From assembly GCA_001592805.2 (NCBI GenBank), contig CP051139.1, positions 3,224,001-3,288,000 on the forward strand: a DNA stretch of 64,000 nt. Reading direction: 5' to 3'. Each line of letters starts with the position of its first letter. Positions within the stretch are counted from its first letter, which is position 1. Made by a program: the position numbers and the translations under genes. This stretch comes from Peltaster fructicola (taxonomy: Eukaryota; Ascomycota; Dothideomycetes). The notes beneath the pieces are model-generated. The model saw only the letters and a program-made list of their open reading frames with translations. It made no database searches and was not told the DNA's origin. Below, in pieces: positions 39,692-50,034 of this stretch.

Positions 39692-40602
39692 GTATCGATC
39701 ACGATGACGACGCCTACGAATGCTTGAATTGCGATCGAGACTTCGTGGACGAAGAAGCATTGCTCTCACACTGCAGAAATGCACTCGTACATCGCTGGTC
39801 CTATTGCCAGGAATGCAAATTCCTTGCTTACACACCAGCAGACCTTTCTGAGCACCTCGACACAGCTTTGAAGCACAATTGGGACTCCTGCGGACGATGT
39901 TCGCTAACTTTCGCCTCCTACAACGCTCATCTTGACCACTTCCACACCTCCAATCAACACTGGTACTGTTTCAAGTGCCATCAGGACGAGCATACCGAAA
40001 CTCAACTCAACGAGCACATGATCAAGGTCCACAGCCATTGCTCTTCGTGTGGTGTGAACTTTGGCAACTATGCCAGGCATCTAGAGGAGCAACATAGCAC
40101 GATACCACAGAGCAGCAACATAGTTGTCGCTCAAACTTCTGCTGGAAGGCCAGCACAGTCCCGGAGCAGCATGATAGTAAGTGTCTAAGATCTTGATAGA
40201 TGGACGATGCTGATGACACGATAGCATACACACCCGCACTCCAATCAGCCAGTACTAGAATGCACCGCCGGAGGTTGGAAGCAATGCTTCGGATGCGACA
40301 GATTCTTCTTGAATTACGGCGGCATGCTCGCTCATCTTGAACATGGCTCATGCGACTCTGGCACTGATTCGCTCCTGATCGAAGATCTAACGAACGAATG
40401 GCACTGCAGAGCTTCTATCACTGAAGAAGACTCATACGGAGTGTACGGCTGGACATATGCCTGCCGTTGGTGTGGCTTCGACTTTTACGAGGCATCGTCG
40501 TGGCTTCAACACATACTCTCAACTCACGCGAACGACTGCCCTGCAAAGCTGCTTGCCTCGAGTTTCTTGGTCTACTTGAAGGAGGGTATTGAGCAGCTGT
40601 GA
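39670..40602 (+). CDS. seven-finger C2H2-type zinc-finger protein
   Basis: A 294-residue protein from exons 39670-40176 and 40225-40602 (48-nt intron). Seven C-x2-C...H-x(4-6)-H/C units are visible: CLNCDRDF, YCQECKFL, SCGRCSLTF, YCFKCHQDE, HCSSCGVNF in exon 1, and QCFGCDRFF and YACRWCGFDF in exon 2. Spacing between the His residues is often six, and the TGEKP linkers of classic DNA-binding fingers are missing. The DNA-contact helices are acidic rather than basic. This favours RNA or protein binding over sequence-specific DNA binding. Finger six ends in Cys instead of His. I do not recognise an orthologue; it may be lineage-restricted. Confidence 0.82.
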
Positions 40603-40915
40603 AGATGTTTGTGGCGGCTTCATCGTCAGACAAGCCGTACGGATTGTGGTAAGATCAGCGGTGGTTGTCCCTTCGAGTCTGTAATCGGGTGGCGAGCATA
40701 GAGCATAAACATCTTGAGGATATTGTGCTGTGGCATGGAGAGCCTAGCTGGGAGACGACACCTTGATAGTACACAACCGACGCACGAAGGTGTATCAAAC
40801 GCATGTGTCCCAGAATCGTTTGTTGTCCTGTGAGAGTGAGACCTCGACAAAAGTGGCTGGAGACAGCTCACCTCACTTTGATCTCAGCCTACAATCTCAC
40901 CAGCCACAACAAATC

Positions 40916-42061
40916 ATGACCACCATTGACCACGATGCACATGCTACAGTACGGCCACGACCGTCGCCTATCAGCATACTCGATGTCGACGAACACTCTT
41001 CGTCAGATTCATCGGCAAGCTCAGCTTCAAGCATGGCCAGCGTAAACACAGTCCGGCCATCCTCACGCGAGCAGCCAGCATCAGCCACGCATTGGACAAA
41101 CTATTTCACCCAAGACCTCAATCTAGAGACAAACCTCGATGCTGGACGTCGTGCAGTCTACCACGTCTACCTGACACCACCTACTAATCCCAAGAAGGAC
41201 CCTCTCTTTGTCTGTCATCACGGAGCAGGCTCTTCAGGCTTGTCCTTCGCAGTCTTTGCCAAGGAAATCAGATCTCGACTGCCAGATGCCGGCATACTCA
41301 GTGTTGAGGCTCGAGGACATGGCTCTCGAATCTTCTTGGCAACAGGCGAGGAGGAACCTGCAGACTTCAGCATATCTGCACTCTCTGCAGATCTGCTGCG
41401 AATGATACAACTCACTTCAACGAAACTTGCGTGGCCAAGTCTGCCGCCACTGGTCCTCATTGGACACAGTCTGGGGGGTGCTGTCGTGGTAGACCTGTGC
41501 AATAACCACTTCAGACCAATTTTTCAGTCACTCATTGGATACAGCGTCATCGACGTCGTCGAAGGCTCAGCACTGGAAGCACTCTCTCACATGAAGACAT
41601 ATCTGTCCACTCGTCCGAGTCTTTTCAACACAGTGGACGAAGCAGTCGACTGGCATATCCGCACAAGGACCATACGAGACCGAGAAAGTGCAGGAGTCAG
41701 TGTGCCAAGTCTGCTCACGCAGCTTACATCCGGCAAGCTCGTCTGGCGTACGAATCTCAGCGCTACATCACCATGGTGGGAAGACTGGTTCAAGGGCATG
41801 AGCAGCAAGTTCTTGACCGGCCGAGGTGCAAAGATGCTCATACTTGCTGGCACAGATCGACTGGACAAAGATCTTATGATCGGGCAGATGCAAGGTAAGT
41901 TCCAGTTAGTTGTGCTCCCCGAGGCAGGTCACTTTGTGCAGGAGGATATGCCTGCTAGGACTGCTACACTGATGGTCGAGTTCTACAAGCGTAACGATCG
42001 AAGTCAACTTGTGTTGCCGCCGAAGGTCTCTGACCTCTTGGCTCAAGGCAAGAAGGTGTGA
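40916..42061 (+). CDS. PPE1: protein phosphatase methylesterase 1
   Basis: Demethylates the C-terminal leucine of the PP2A catalytic subunit, which controls holoenzyme assembly. The first ATG in frame is 40916; upstream the frame is open only from TTG. The 381-residue product has a short disordered, Ser-rich N-terminus, then WTNYFTQDLNLE, CHHGAGSSGLSF and the nucleophile elbow GHSLGGA with S185. The acidic catalytic residue region (LILAGTDRLDKDL) and the His in PEAGHFVQEDMP complete the triad. These are the characteristic PME-1 motifs. No intron is needed. It ends 55 bp from the BRR2 stop, in a tail-to-tail arrangement. Confidence 0.95.
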   Translation: MTTIDHDAHATVRPRPSPISILDVDEHSSSDSSASSASSMASVNTVRPSSREQPASATHWTNYFTQDLNLETNLDAGRRAVYHVYLTPPTNPKKDPLFVCHHGAGSSGLSFAVFAKEIRSRLPDAGILSVEARGHGSRIFLATGEEEPADFSISALSADLLRMIQLTSTKLAWPSLPPLVLIGHSLGGAVVVDLCNNHFRPIFQSLIGYSVIDVVEGSALEALSHMKTYLSTRPSLFNTVDEAVDWHIRTRTIRDRESAGVSVPSLLTQLTSGKLVWRTNLSATSPWWEDWFKGMSSKFLTGRGAKMLILAGTDRLDKDLMIGQMQGKFQLVVLPEAGHFVQEDMPARTATLMVEFYKRNDRSQLVLPPKVSDLLAQGKKV

Positions 42062-42116
42062 ACGGTTCTAATAGACATTCATCATACATTACAAGCATCT
42101 ACCGCTATCTTACACG

Positions 42117-45100
42117 CTATTCTTCGTCTTCGTCTTCTTCATCCTCGTCCATGCCCTCGGCCACGTCGACCTCGAAAGTTGGCGCTTGATCAACACCGAC
42201 GTAGCTGTCACTCATCAGGAACAACGTCAACTCGTGCTTACCAGCACTCGGCACGACCACCTCCAGCTTAGTCTTGAGTGCACGACCGAACGTGACCCTC
42301 TTGATAGCCAGAAGAGATTTTGTACTCTCCTCGCCGACAACAAGCCACCAGCTCTCTGTCTTTTGGACAGGGTAGAAAGGTGCATGAACAACCAAGCTTG
42401 GCTCTTCGTCCTCGTCGACCTCGCGCTCAATTGAGATGTTGAGCACACTCGGTGCGCCGGCCACCACATTCTCGGCATCGTCCAGCTCAAAGTTCAGCTC
42501 CACGTTCGGGTACCGCTCGTTCGTGAAGCGTGCTGCGTCGCCAAGTTGTGTGTTGTTCAGTGACATGGCTTGAACCAGCTTGCCGTAGTTCTTGTTCTCA
42601 TCTGGGTCCATGGCATCCATGAACTCAAAGACGTCCTTGATGCCAGCTGCATTACAGACCTGGACAACTTCTTCCTCGAAGTGTGGAATCTGCTTGAGAG
42701 GACTGTCACGATCCCACATGGCTTGTACAACCATCTGACTCATCTCCATTGCACTCATGGCATTGAGATGACCCTCCGAGGAAAGCACATCGACTGCAGC
42801 ACTCAACAGGTTGACAACCTTTTTGAGAATAACCTCTTGATCCTTGGCAAGATCGCTTGGCAGCTGCATTCTGCTAAAGTGAGCCTGTAGCAAAACGAAT
42901 GCCTTGAAGTGAGGCGACTCGAAGTTTGCTTCGGACAGCTTGACTGGAACGCGATCGTAGATGCGCTGCAGGACCGAAGTCTCGCGGCGGCGGATCTGGA
43001 TGTCCTCGAATTCAGTGGCTGCTGTGACGATCTCGAGTATGCCCTTGAGCTTTGTCGTCCGCTTCAATGATAGCAGAAGTGTCTGCATAGTGACAAACGA
43101 GATGTTGTAGTATGCAGCGATCATGGCAGCGTTCAGAGGCGTGACTGAGTCGTCCTCATCATCGACTTCGATCAGCTTGGCCTCAGAGAGGTCCTTTAGT
43201 GTTGACTCAACCAGTTCTGAAAGATGAGCCGAAAGACCTTCGTGTGAAGTGTCCTGAAGGCCGTAGAAGCTTGGGTTTGCAAGCAATCGTCGGTAGAAGT
43301 AGGTATATGTAGACCAGTCGAGCGCATCTTGCAACGATTCTATAGTCTTTGTGCTGATCTCTGCCACGAACGCATCATGGAAGAATCCCTGCAGCTGGCT
43401 CTCCATAGGAAGTGCCTCTTTCAGGAACTTGGTGTAGTACTCGCGCTTGACACCAGGACACATGATCACACCTCGGCAGTCCTTGTCTTCGCCAGGTCTA
43501 CCAGCCTTGCCAAGCATCTGGAGCACTTCGCTGATTCGATAGTCAAGATATCGATGCTCTCGTCCTTCAAAGTATTGTGTACCCATGATGACTGACAGGT
43601 AGGCAGTGCTCTGGATCTCCCAAGCGCAATCGCGAGAGACGAGCATGACCTGAACAGCACCCTGCTTGAAGAGCTGCTCAACGATACGCTTGTCGGCGGG
43701 TGAGAGTGCTTCGTGGTAGTATGCAATACCACTTGCGAGCGACTGTGCAAGAGACTTCTCCTTGACCCTTTGAAGCACCGGTGCAAGCTGTTCAGGATCA
43801 GCATGGAGGAATCGCTCCTCGTTGTTGTCTGCAGTGCAGACTGCGAGCAAGTCGACAGCGGTAGCTCGGACTTGCTTACGATTTGAGACGAACACTATGG
43901 CAGGCTTGTCACCTGCGTGTTGCAGGATTGCCTGGTAGACTGGCTTGGCCATCGCAAGCATGAGTGATGGGTAGTGAGGGATGCTGAAAGACTGCAGGCT
44001 CAATCCTAGGGGAATCATGCGAACTGCTGGACTGAAGTTGTATGTCGTTGTCTTGTTGGCACCAATCCACTCACCAATATCTCGTCCATTAGCGAGAGAT
44101 ACACTCAATCCAACAATGCGGATATTGCTTTCAAGCTGAGCTGATATGGCTTGGGTTCGTGATATGACGATCTCGTAAATGTAGCCATCATGACCACCCA
44201 GCATGTGCAAGTCGTCGGCTATGACAAGCTTTACAGCTTGGACGTTTTTCCTACGCTGCCACTGTCGAGACATCATGTCCCATTGTGCTGGCGTTGCAAG
44301 GATCAGATCACCTCGCTCGAGCAGCTTGAGATCCGCAGTGGTTTCACCGATGAGCTTGACAATCTGCTTTCCACCTGCTAGTCGGCTGAGACGGCTTTGC
44401 CATGACTTGTAAACAGTCTCGATCTGCTCCTGGAAGGGTGCGGTGTAGACTGCTTTGCCACTGTCTACCTTCGACCAATGTCTCAGCAGTGCAAATTCTG
44501 CACATACTGTCTTGCCGCAGCCTGTGGATGCACCGACAAACACGCTTTCGTCTGATTGAAAGAGGTGGTTGAAGGTTTGCGTCTGCATTCGATTGAAGTT
44601 CTCCCAGTCTGGGTACAAGTCGATGTAGTCCTGTCGCTTGAGAGCAGAGACAGGCAATGGCTGTAGGTCAAGCAGCTGTGTGTGAGCTGGGAACTTCTCG
44701 GGAAGGACGAGTTTCTGGAAGCTGAGTGCCAGCTTACTCTCTGCGTGCATCCAGCGATCCGACACCACAGTAATGAAGTAGTTTGGAGGCATTGGCTCCG
44801 TCACAGGGACAGTAAACTCAACGAGATGCTCGTTCATGTCGCTGATGGCATATTCGCGCCGAAGCAGGAACTGGTCATGGAAGAGGATTTGCTCGCCATC
44901 GCAGTCTTCAACCATAATCCACCAGCTCTCTGCACGTCCGTGAAGCTCATCATCCCATTCAAACCGTGGTGTGATAGTGAGCTCAACTCGCAACAAGCTC
45001 CGTGTGATAGGTTGTACCTGAGCCTGCAGATCGAGTCGTGGAAACTTTGCAACAAGATTGCAAACCTGTCGGCCTTGCTTCTGCATGCCTAGCAACTCAC

Positions 45101-48100
45101 CCATCTGAGGAGGTTCCAGGTCGTAGTATGCTGACCAAGGCACGTCGATACGTTCTGCCTTCTTGATAATATCTGCGGAGCAGTCTGGAAATTGTCGTAG
45201 AGGTGACATTGTCGGCCACATTCGCTTTTCGGCAGTCTTACACAAAGCCAGAGCATCTTTTGCAACGCTTGCCCAGCCCTTTTTGAGAGCAATCTCAAAG
45301 ATAGCTCGCAAGATACGGCCAGCGGATTGCGTGACATACACCATGTCAGCCATGAGCGCAAGACCATCAAGCTTGAGTCTGCTGATGTATGCTTGGAGCA
45401 GTACATTGATCTTACAGTTCGGCTCGTCAATGGTCTCCTTGACCGGAATAGGGACACGTCCAAGCAATTTGGCGAGTTCGAGCTTCTCGTCCTGGCGTAC
45501 AGGAATGTACTTGAACTCATCGCTGAGCGCAAAGATTCTGAACAGCTCAATTGGGCTGGTGGAGGGTTGAAGTGCTTTGTTGTATGCCAGCATGCTGCTG
45601 TGAGTGATGTAGTAATGACTCGCAACTCGACCGAGCTCTGTCGATTGGAGACGCCCAGTCTTCTTGTCATACTTCAGCAGACTTGCAGCTTCAAGCACTG
45701 CAGCTGCTGAGTGTATTAGATCAACCCGCTTCTGCTCCAGTGTCTCGTCATCATCGTAGTCGGCACCCACTTGATAGAGCCCAGGCGAGCGAATCATACG
45801 TACGAAGAGATAGGTATAGCCAAGCCATTCGACACCTTCGTCTCGTGTGCGAACATTACCCAGCACAACTTCAGCATTCAAGTTGTCCGCAAGTCGACTC
45901 ACGAACTGACTCTCGATTGGTAGCTGCTGATTGAGCAGTGATAGGTAGTACTGCAATTCGGTCTGCGTCGTGATGATGATACCCTCGCCGAATGTATCGA
46001 ATTGAGGTCGACCTGCTCGGCCGAGCATCTGCAGTACATCTTGCGGGCTAAGTTCGACCCAGCTACCTTTCTCGGGCGAGTATATCTGAGTGCCTTTGAT
46101 AATGACGGTATGCGCAGGGAGGTTGACACCCCAAGCCAAAGTTGCAGTGCAGACAAGGACCTGAATGGAGCCATCGGAGAACAGATCTTCCACCGTCGTT
46201 CGGTCCGATCTTGTCATACCAGCATGGTGGATGCCGAACCCGTATGGAAGCACATCCTTCAGATCTGCATTTGTCACGTTCTCAGCCTCTTCACGGAGGA
46301 TTTCTCGGCTAGCAGCATCGACTCGCAAGATCTGACTAATCGTCTCGAGCTCAAGCGCTTTGTCTCGAATGTACTTGGCAGTCTTTGCGGTCTCCTTGCG
46401 CGAATGGACAAAGATCAGCATCTGGTTCTTGTTCTGACCGACTTGCTCCATAGTCTTGGTGTAGCAAACGTCATTCATGATTTTGAGCTGCTTGATAGCC
46501 TTCTTGTCCGTCACGCCAACGAACTCTTGCTTGAGAGGACATGGTCGGAATGTGCTATCGAAGTGGAACAACCCTTTCTGTGGATCGACTCGCAAGAATG
46601 TGGCCACATCGCGGTAGTTGGGCAAGGTAGCAGAAAGACCGACAAGTCGTACTGGGTCGCCAGTTTGCTCAGTGTGTCGAATAGTCCTAGCAACGATGCT
46701 CTCCAGAACTGGACCACGGTCGTCGTGCAGCAAGTGAATCTCGTCGATGCAGATCAGTCGCACAAGGTTTGTGTAGCTTGTGTCTGTAGCTTTGCGGGTG
46801 ATGACGTCCCATTTCTCAGGTGTCGTGACGATGACCTGTGTCTCAGCAATTTGCTGCTTCGTGAGTTGGCGATCGCCAGTCAATTCTGCAACCTTTATGC
46901 CATAAGGTTCAAGACGTTTGCCGAAGTTGCCCACCTGCTCCTGCACAAGCGCCTTGAGAGGTGCAATGTAGATGATCTTGAAAGCATCAAGATCGAGATT
47001 GCCAGTCTCGGGATCTCGATGCTTACCAATTTCACGAAGCATCGTCAACATAGCCACGTTTGTCTTACCTGAGCCGGTAGGTGCACAGATCAGCATATTA
47101 CCATCGTCCTGAAACGCGGTCGAGTAGCATGTTGTTTGGATGCGGTTCAGCGACTTTGATGTGCCAAAGCCGATCTGAGCCCATGCAGGCATGTCTGCAG
47201 TAGGCATGAGCGGTGTATCATTAGGGTCTTCTCTGCGTTTCGGTGCAGGAACGTGAATCTCTTCGTAGCCCTTGAACGTGCGTTTGAATGAGCCCTCTGG
47301 CAGGCGGACATTCTGGTTCGTCATCAAGTGATTTCCTTGGTCAAACTTGAGATCTTCAAGGTTGAGTGTCTTTCGAGGTTGCAGACCGCCAACAAGCTGT
47401 TCCTTCTTTTCTTCGGGTTCAGCAGCTGCATCGATCTGCATTGGCGTGATGTTGAACTTGAAACTTGGTTTGCCTCGAGTTGACGCTTCGTCTCTGCCCT
47501 TGATCTCCTTGAGGACAGCAGCCTGACCGGCATTGACCATGTCCTTCTCAACGGCAAGACGTGCAGGCTCGTCTTCAGCTACACGCTTCCATCGCAGAGT
47601 CCATATAATCTTGTCTCTGTTGCGCACAAGTCGTTCAACCAGTTCTGGATTCTCGTAGTCGAAGAGCTCCATAAGGTCGTTCTCGACCTCTCGCAGTGGC
47701 TTCTCCTCTCCAAACTCGTCCTTGCCAGACATGATCTCTTCTGCCTCTCGTGTCTTCTCGGCTTGTGTGTGCGCATCATCATAGATATCACCGACTTGTC
47801 GTTGTAGCCAGTAGACGTCTATCTCGTGTGCTGGAATGCCAGTATTCTGTGCTCGGTCATGACGCATAGGCTCATTCGTAATGACCATGCCGTCTTCGTC
47901 GTCCAGGTCGTCCGCACCAGCTTGCTGAGCGGTAACTTCAGGTGCCAGATCATCGTCTCCAGCTCCAAAGTCATCTTCAGATTCGTCATCCTCCTCACGA
48001 ACTTCGAATGTCTGTGCGCCAGCCTCCTCATCTTGGTCCTCGTCGCCGAAGTCTACCGCAACACCTTGTCGCTCGTCGATGTCAGCACCTTCAGCGTCTT

Positions 48101-48689
48101 GGTCTATCATCTCTTCATCCTCATCTTGCGCATCGTAGTCCGTGATCTTCTTGCCAAGACTTACGAGTCGTTCCATCTCTCTGGGCGTAACGCTCTCGCC
48201 TATGATGTCCTCAATCTCTTTCTTCTTGGTCGCGCCTGGCATGGCGTCATCCTTGAGGAACTCTAAAATGGAGTCTGTGGCAGATGCTGTGACTGCAAGA
48301 CCATAGTCGCCGCCCATTTTCCTCGCCACTTCGGTCGCAATGATGTCGTAGACGTCTTTGGTGGCAGCTGTACGCGGTCTATAACGGAGACCCTCGATAT
48401 TGAGGTCTGCCTGGCTGAGGACACCAGCTGATCTGCCACTTTGAAGAGGCTCTGTTCGCTTTCGTTTCCGAGCTTGATCTTGTGTTGGTCGTGCAGGAGC
48501 AGCTTCGCGCGCACCTCGCGAACCCATTTCTGCGAGATTGATACGACCAGCGAGAGATTCTGGGTCTCCATTGTTCTCATTGCCGCGTCGTGTGATGAAT
48601 CGTCGGTCCGCCTGCAAGACCAAGTTGGACATGGCTGCATATTTGTACTGACCCAGCTGGGCATCGCCGCCCTTATTCTTGTCGGTCAT
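42117..48689 (-). CDS. BRR2: U5 snRNP helicase Brr2 (SNRNP200)
   Basis: A DExH helicase that unwinds U4/U6 to activate the spliceosome. The first in-frame ATG (48689) gives 2190 residues without introns. The N-terminal region is acidic and holds the PWI-like part. Cassette 1 has Walker A CAPTGSGKTN (about residue 536), DEIHLL (about 648) and SATLPNYRDVA, followed by winged-helix and Sec63 domains. Cassette 2 has GASTGCGKTV (about 1386), with ADDLHMLGG in place of a DExH box (about 1491) and a second Sec63 unit. Such decay in cassette 2 is normal for Brr2, where only cassette 1 is an active helicase. The C-terminus is a run of Asp/Glu. The family length (2100-2200) fits well. Confidence 0.97.
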   Translation of the reverse strand: MTDKNKGGDAQLGQYKYAAMSNLVLQADRRFITRRGNENNGDPESLAGRINLAEMGSRGAREAAPARPTQDQARKRKRTEPLQSGRSAGVLSQADLNIEGLRYRPRTAATKDVYDIIATEVARKMGGDYGLAVTASATDSILEFLKDDAMPGATKKKEIEDIIGESVTPREMERLVSLGKKITDYDAQDEDEEMIDQDAEGADIDERQGVAVDFGDEDQDEEAGAQTFEVREEDDESEDDFGAGDDDLAPEVTAQQAGADDLDDEDGMVITNEPMRHDRAQNTGIPAHEIDVYWLQRQVGDIYDDAHTQAEKTREAEEIMSGKDEFGEEKPLREVENDLMELFDYENPELVERLVRNRDKIIWTLRWKRVAEDEPARLAVEKDMVNAGQAAVLKEIKGRDEASTRGKPSFKFNITPMQIDAAAEPEEKKEQLVGGLQPRKTLNLEDLKFDQGNHLMTNQNVRLPEGSFKRTFKGYEEIHVPAPKRREDPNDTPLMPTADMPAWAQIGFGTSKSLNRIQTTCYSTAFQDDGNMLICAPTGSGKTNVAMLTMLREIGKHRDPETGNLDLDAFKIIYIAPLKALVQEQVGNFGKRLEPYGIKVAELTGDRQLTKQQIAETQVIVTTPEKWDVITRKATDTSYTNLVRLICIDEIHLLHDDRGPVLESIVARTIRHTEQTGDPVRLVGLSATLPNYRDVATFLRVDPQKGLFHFDSTFRPCPLKQEFVGVTDKKAIKQLKIMNDVCYTKTMEQVGQNKNQMLIFVHSRKETAKTAKYIRDKALELETISQILRVDAASREILREEAENVTNADLKDVLPYGFGIHHAGMTRSDRTTVEDLFSDGSIQVLVCTATLAWGVNLPAHTVIIKGTQIYSPEKGSWVELSPQDVLQMLGRAGRPQFDTFGEGIIITTQTELQYYLSLLNQQLPIESQFVSRLADNLNAEVVLGNVRTRDEGVEWLGYTYLFVRMIRSPGLYQVGADYDDDETLEQKRVDLIHSAAAVLEAASLLKYDKKTGRLQSTELGRVASHYYITHSSMLAYNKALQPSTSPIELFRIFALSDEFKYIPVRQDEKLELAKLLGRVPIPVKETIDEPNCKINVLLQAYISRLKLDGLALMADMVYVTQSAGRILRAIFEIALKKGWASVAKDALALCKTAEKRMWPTMSPLRQFPDCSADIIKKAERIDVPWSAYYDLEPPQMGELLGMQKQGRQVCNLVAKFPRLDLQAQVQPITRSLLRVELTITPRFEWDDELHGRAESWWIMVEDCDGEQILFHDQFLLRREYAISDMNEHLVEFTVPVTEPMPPNYFITVVSDRWMHAESKLALSFQKLVLPEKFPAHTQLLDLQPLPVSALKRQDYIDLYPDWENFNRMQTQTFNHLFQSDESVFVGASTGCGKTVCAEFALLRHWSKVDSGKAVYTAPFQEQIETVYKSWQSRLSRLAGGKQIVKLIGETTADLKLLERGDLILATPAQWDMMSRQWQRRKNVQAVKLVIADDLHMLGGHDGYIYEIVISRTQAISAQLESNIRIVGLSVSLANGRDIGEWIGANKTTTYNFSPAVRMIPLGLSLQSFSIPHYPSLMLAMAKPVYQAILQHAGDKPAIVFVSNRKQVRATAVDLLAVCTADNNEERFLHADPEQLAPVLQRVKEKSLAQSLASGIAYYHEALSPADKRIVEQLFKQGAVQVMLVSRDCAWEIQSTAYLSVIMGTQYFEGREHRYLDYRISEVLQMLGKAGRPGEDKDCRGVIMCPGVKREYYTKFLKEALPMESQLQGFFHDAFVAEISTKTIESLQDALDWSTYTYFYRRLLANPSFYGLQDTSHEGLSAHLSELVESTLKDLSEAKLIEVDDEDDSVTPLNAAMIAAYYNISFVTMQTLLLSLKRTTKLKGILEIVTAATEFEDIQIRRRETSVLQRIYDRVPVKLSEANFESPHFKAFVLLQAHFSRMQLPSDLAKDQEVILKKVVNLLSAAVDVLSSEGHLNAMSAMEMSQMVVQAMWDRDSPLKQIPHFEEEVVQVCNAAGIKDVFEFMDAMDPDENKNYGKLVQAMSLNNTQLGDAARFTNERYPNVELNFELDDAENVVAGAPSVLNISIEREVDEDEEPSLVVHAPFYPVQKTESWWLVVGEESTKSLLAIKRVTFGRALKTKLEVVVPSAGKHELTLFLMSDSYVGVDQAPTFEVDVAEGMDEDEEDEDEE

Positions 48690-50034
48690 GTTGAAGAACG
48701 TCTGCTGGGCGCAGAGAAGCCTTCGCGAGAGAGGTTGGAGGGAGAAGGGAGGCGTGAACAGAAGATTGATGCTTTGAATCACAAGAAATGTTGACAAGGC
48801 CTGCTATTTTACCAATATGGGACTAGTCTGTCCGTGCAGCATACAGTCATGATTTTGAGCCGCACCCGCGTACTTTTGATAGCAAACATGCCAGCAGTGT
48901 GCAAGCACGTCGTTAAGGATGACTCTGCAGTTCGCCTTCATGCAGTATACCACCGCCTAGAGCTGTCTCATCTGATCGATGTCCATTGTACAGCTTACGA
49001 GCGAGCAAGTCGAGACTATAGCTTGGTCCATGGCTCTATCAGCTTCAGACTGGAGAGATACAACACTTCAAGCTCAGCTTCGCGGCAGCGCATTCGTACA
49101 CCGTAACCTTCGCTCTGAGCTTCCTCACCGGGCGAACGCATTCCAATCGACAGGTCACAGTACGATGCTCCTCGCGCGTGCTTGTAACGACAGAGTGTCC
49201 GTCTATATATCGGCTTATGCCAAAGCACGGTCTGGCGCTGCACCCGTGAGCGGATACCCGGCATTGTTCTTTCTAGTGCCGAGAGACAACAGAAGCCATG
49301 CTGCAGGCGTAAGATTGTCGTACTCGAAGCTATGAGCCAGCTCGATGGTAGTCATATGACTACCCGAGTTCTATGCTTCGTCATGGCTTGGCGAGTCTTC
49401 TTGGCGAAAGAGGAAGCTTCGGATAATCTGAGCTGTGACGAGCTTTTGACATCGCTCGCTCTTCGTCATCGGACTTCGCGTTCTTTGTCACCCTGGACAC
49501 CCTTGGGCAGCAGCAACTGTCCGTTATCGATGCAACTGATGGCGTGACTGTGAAAGAAGCCCTTACCGTCATGCTGGAAGTGCCAATTTGGTGTGTCTGT
49601 GTCCGTCAGAGCCATTACCTAAGGGGCAATAACTATTACCCCCAGGTTTCCTCTACAGCAGGTTCACGTGCGACACCCGGATGAGCTTGTTATTGTGGTA
49701 TCCAATACGCGTCTCACTATCCATGTTCTTACTCATGATGATTAAGAGAGCTGGTAGAAATATCCTATCGTGGCAAAGTAAGTGAGGAGAATGCTGCATT
49801 GAAGAACTTTTCGTAGGTATCGTGATCACTTGTCCTCTCGTGAACAACACATCAAGCGGGACATCGCTACATTCCCTCTATATGAGAATGCGCCTTCCAC
49901 CACAAAATCACAAGCTTTGTGAGCACCGTGAAACCACCTGACTTGACTGCAACAGCTTTCTTTGTCACCACAACATCACATCATCATACTCTTCTCCACT
50001 TCTATCAAGTACGATACCTACCATCGACCACGGA
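48690..50034. other. 1.35-kb divergent BRR2/F-box intergenic region
   Basis: The region lies between divergent genes. It contains an 18-bp perfect palindrome (listed) and an imperfect inverted repeat GGGGCAATA/TATTACCCC at 49623-49642. A run of CAACATCACATCATCATAC precedes the F-box leader. No coding frame is convincing. Confidence 0.5.
49341..49368. repeat. extended palindrome
   Basis: GGTAGTCATATGACTACC at 49347-49364 is a perfect 18-bp palindrome. It is extended by CTCG (49341-49344) and CGAG (49365-49368) with a 2-nt bulge. Confidence 0.75.

Noticed and set aside
46002-47072. 356-codon plus-strand open frame inside BRR2
   Set aside because: It is antisense to conserved helicase motifs of BRR2; its openness follows from the codon use of the real gene.
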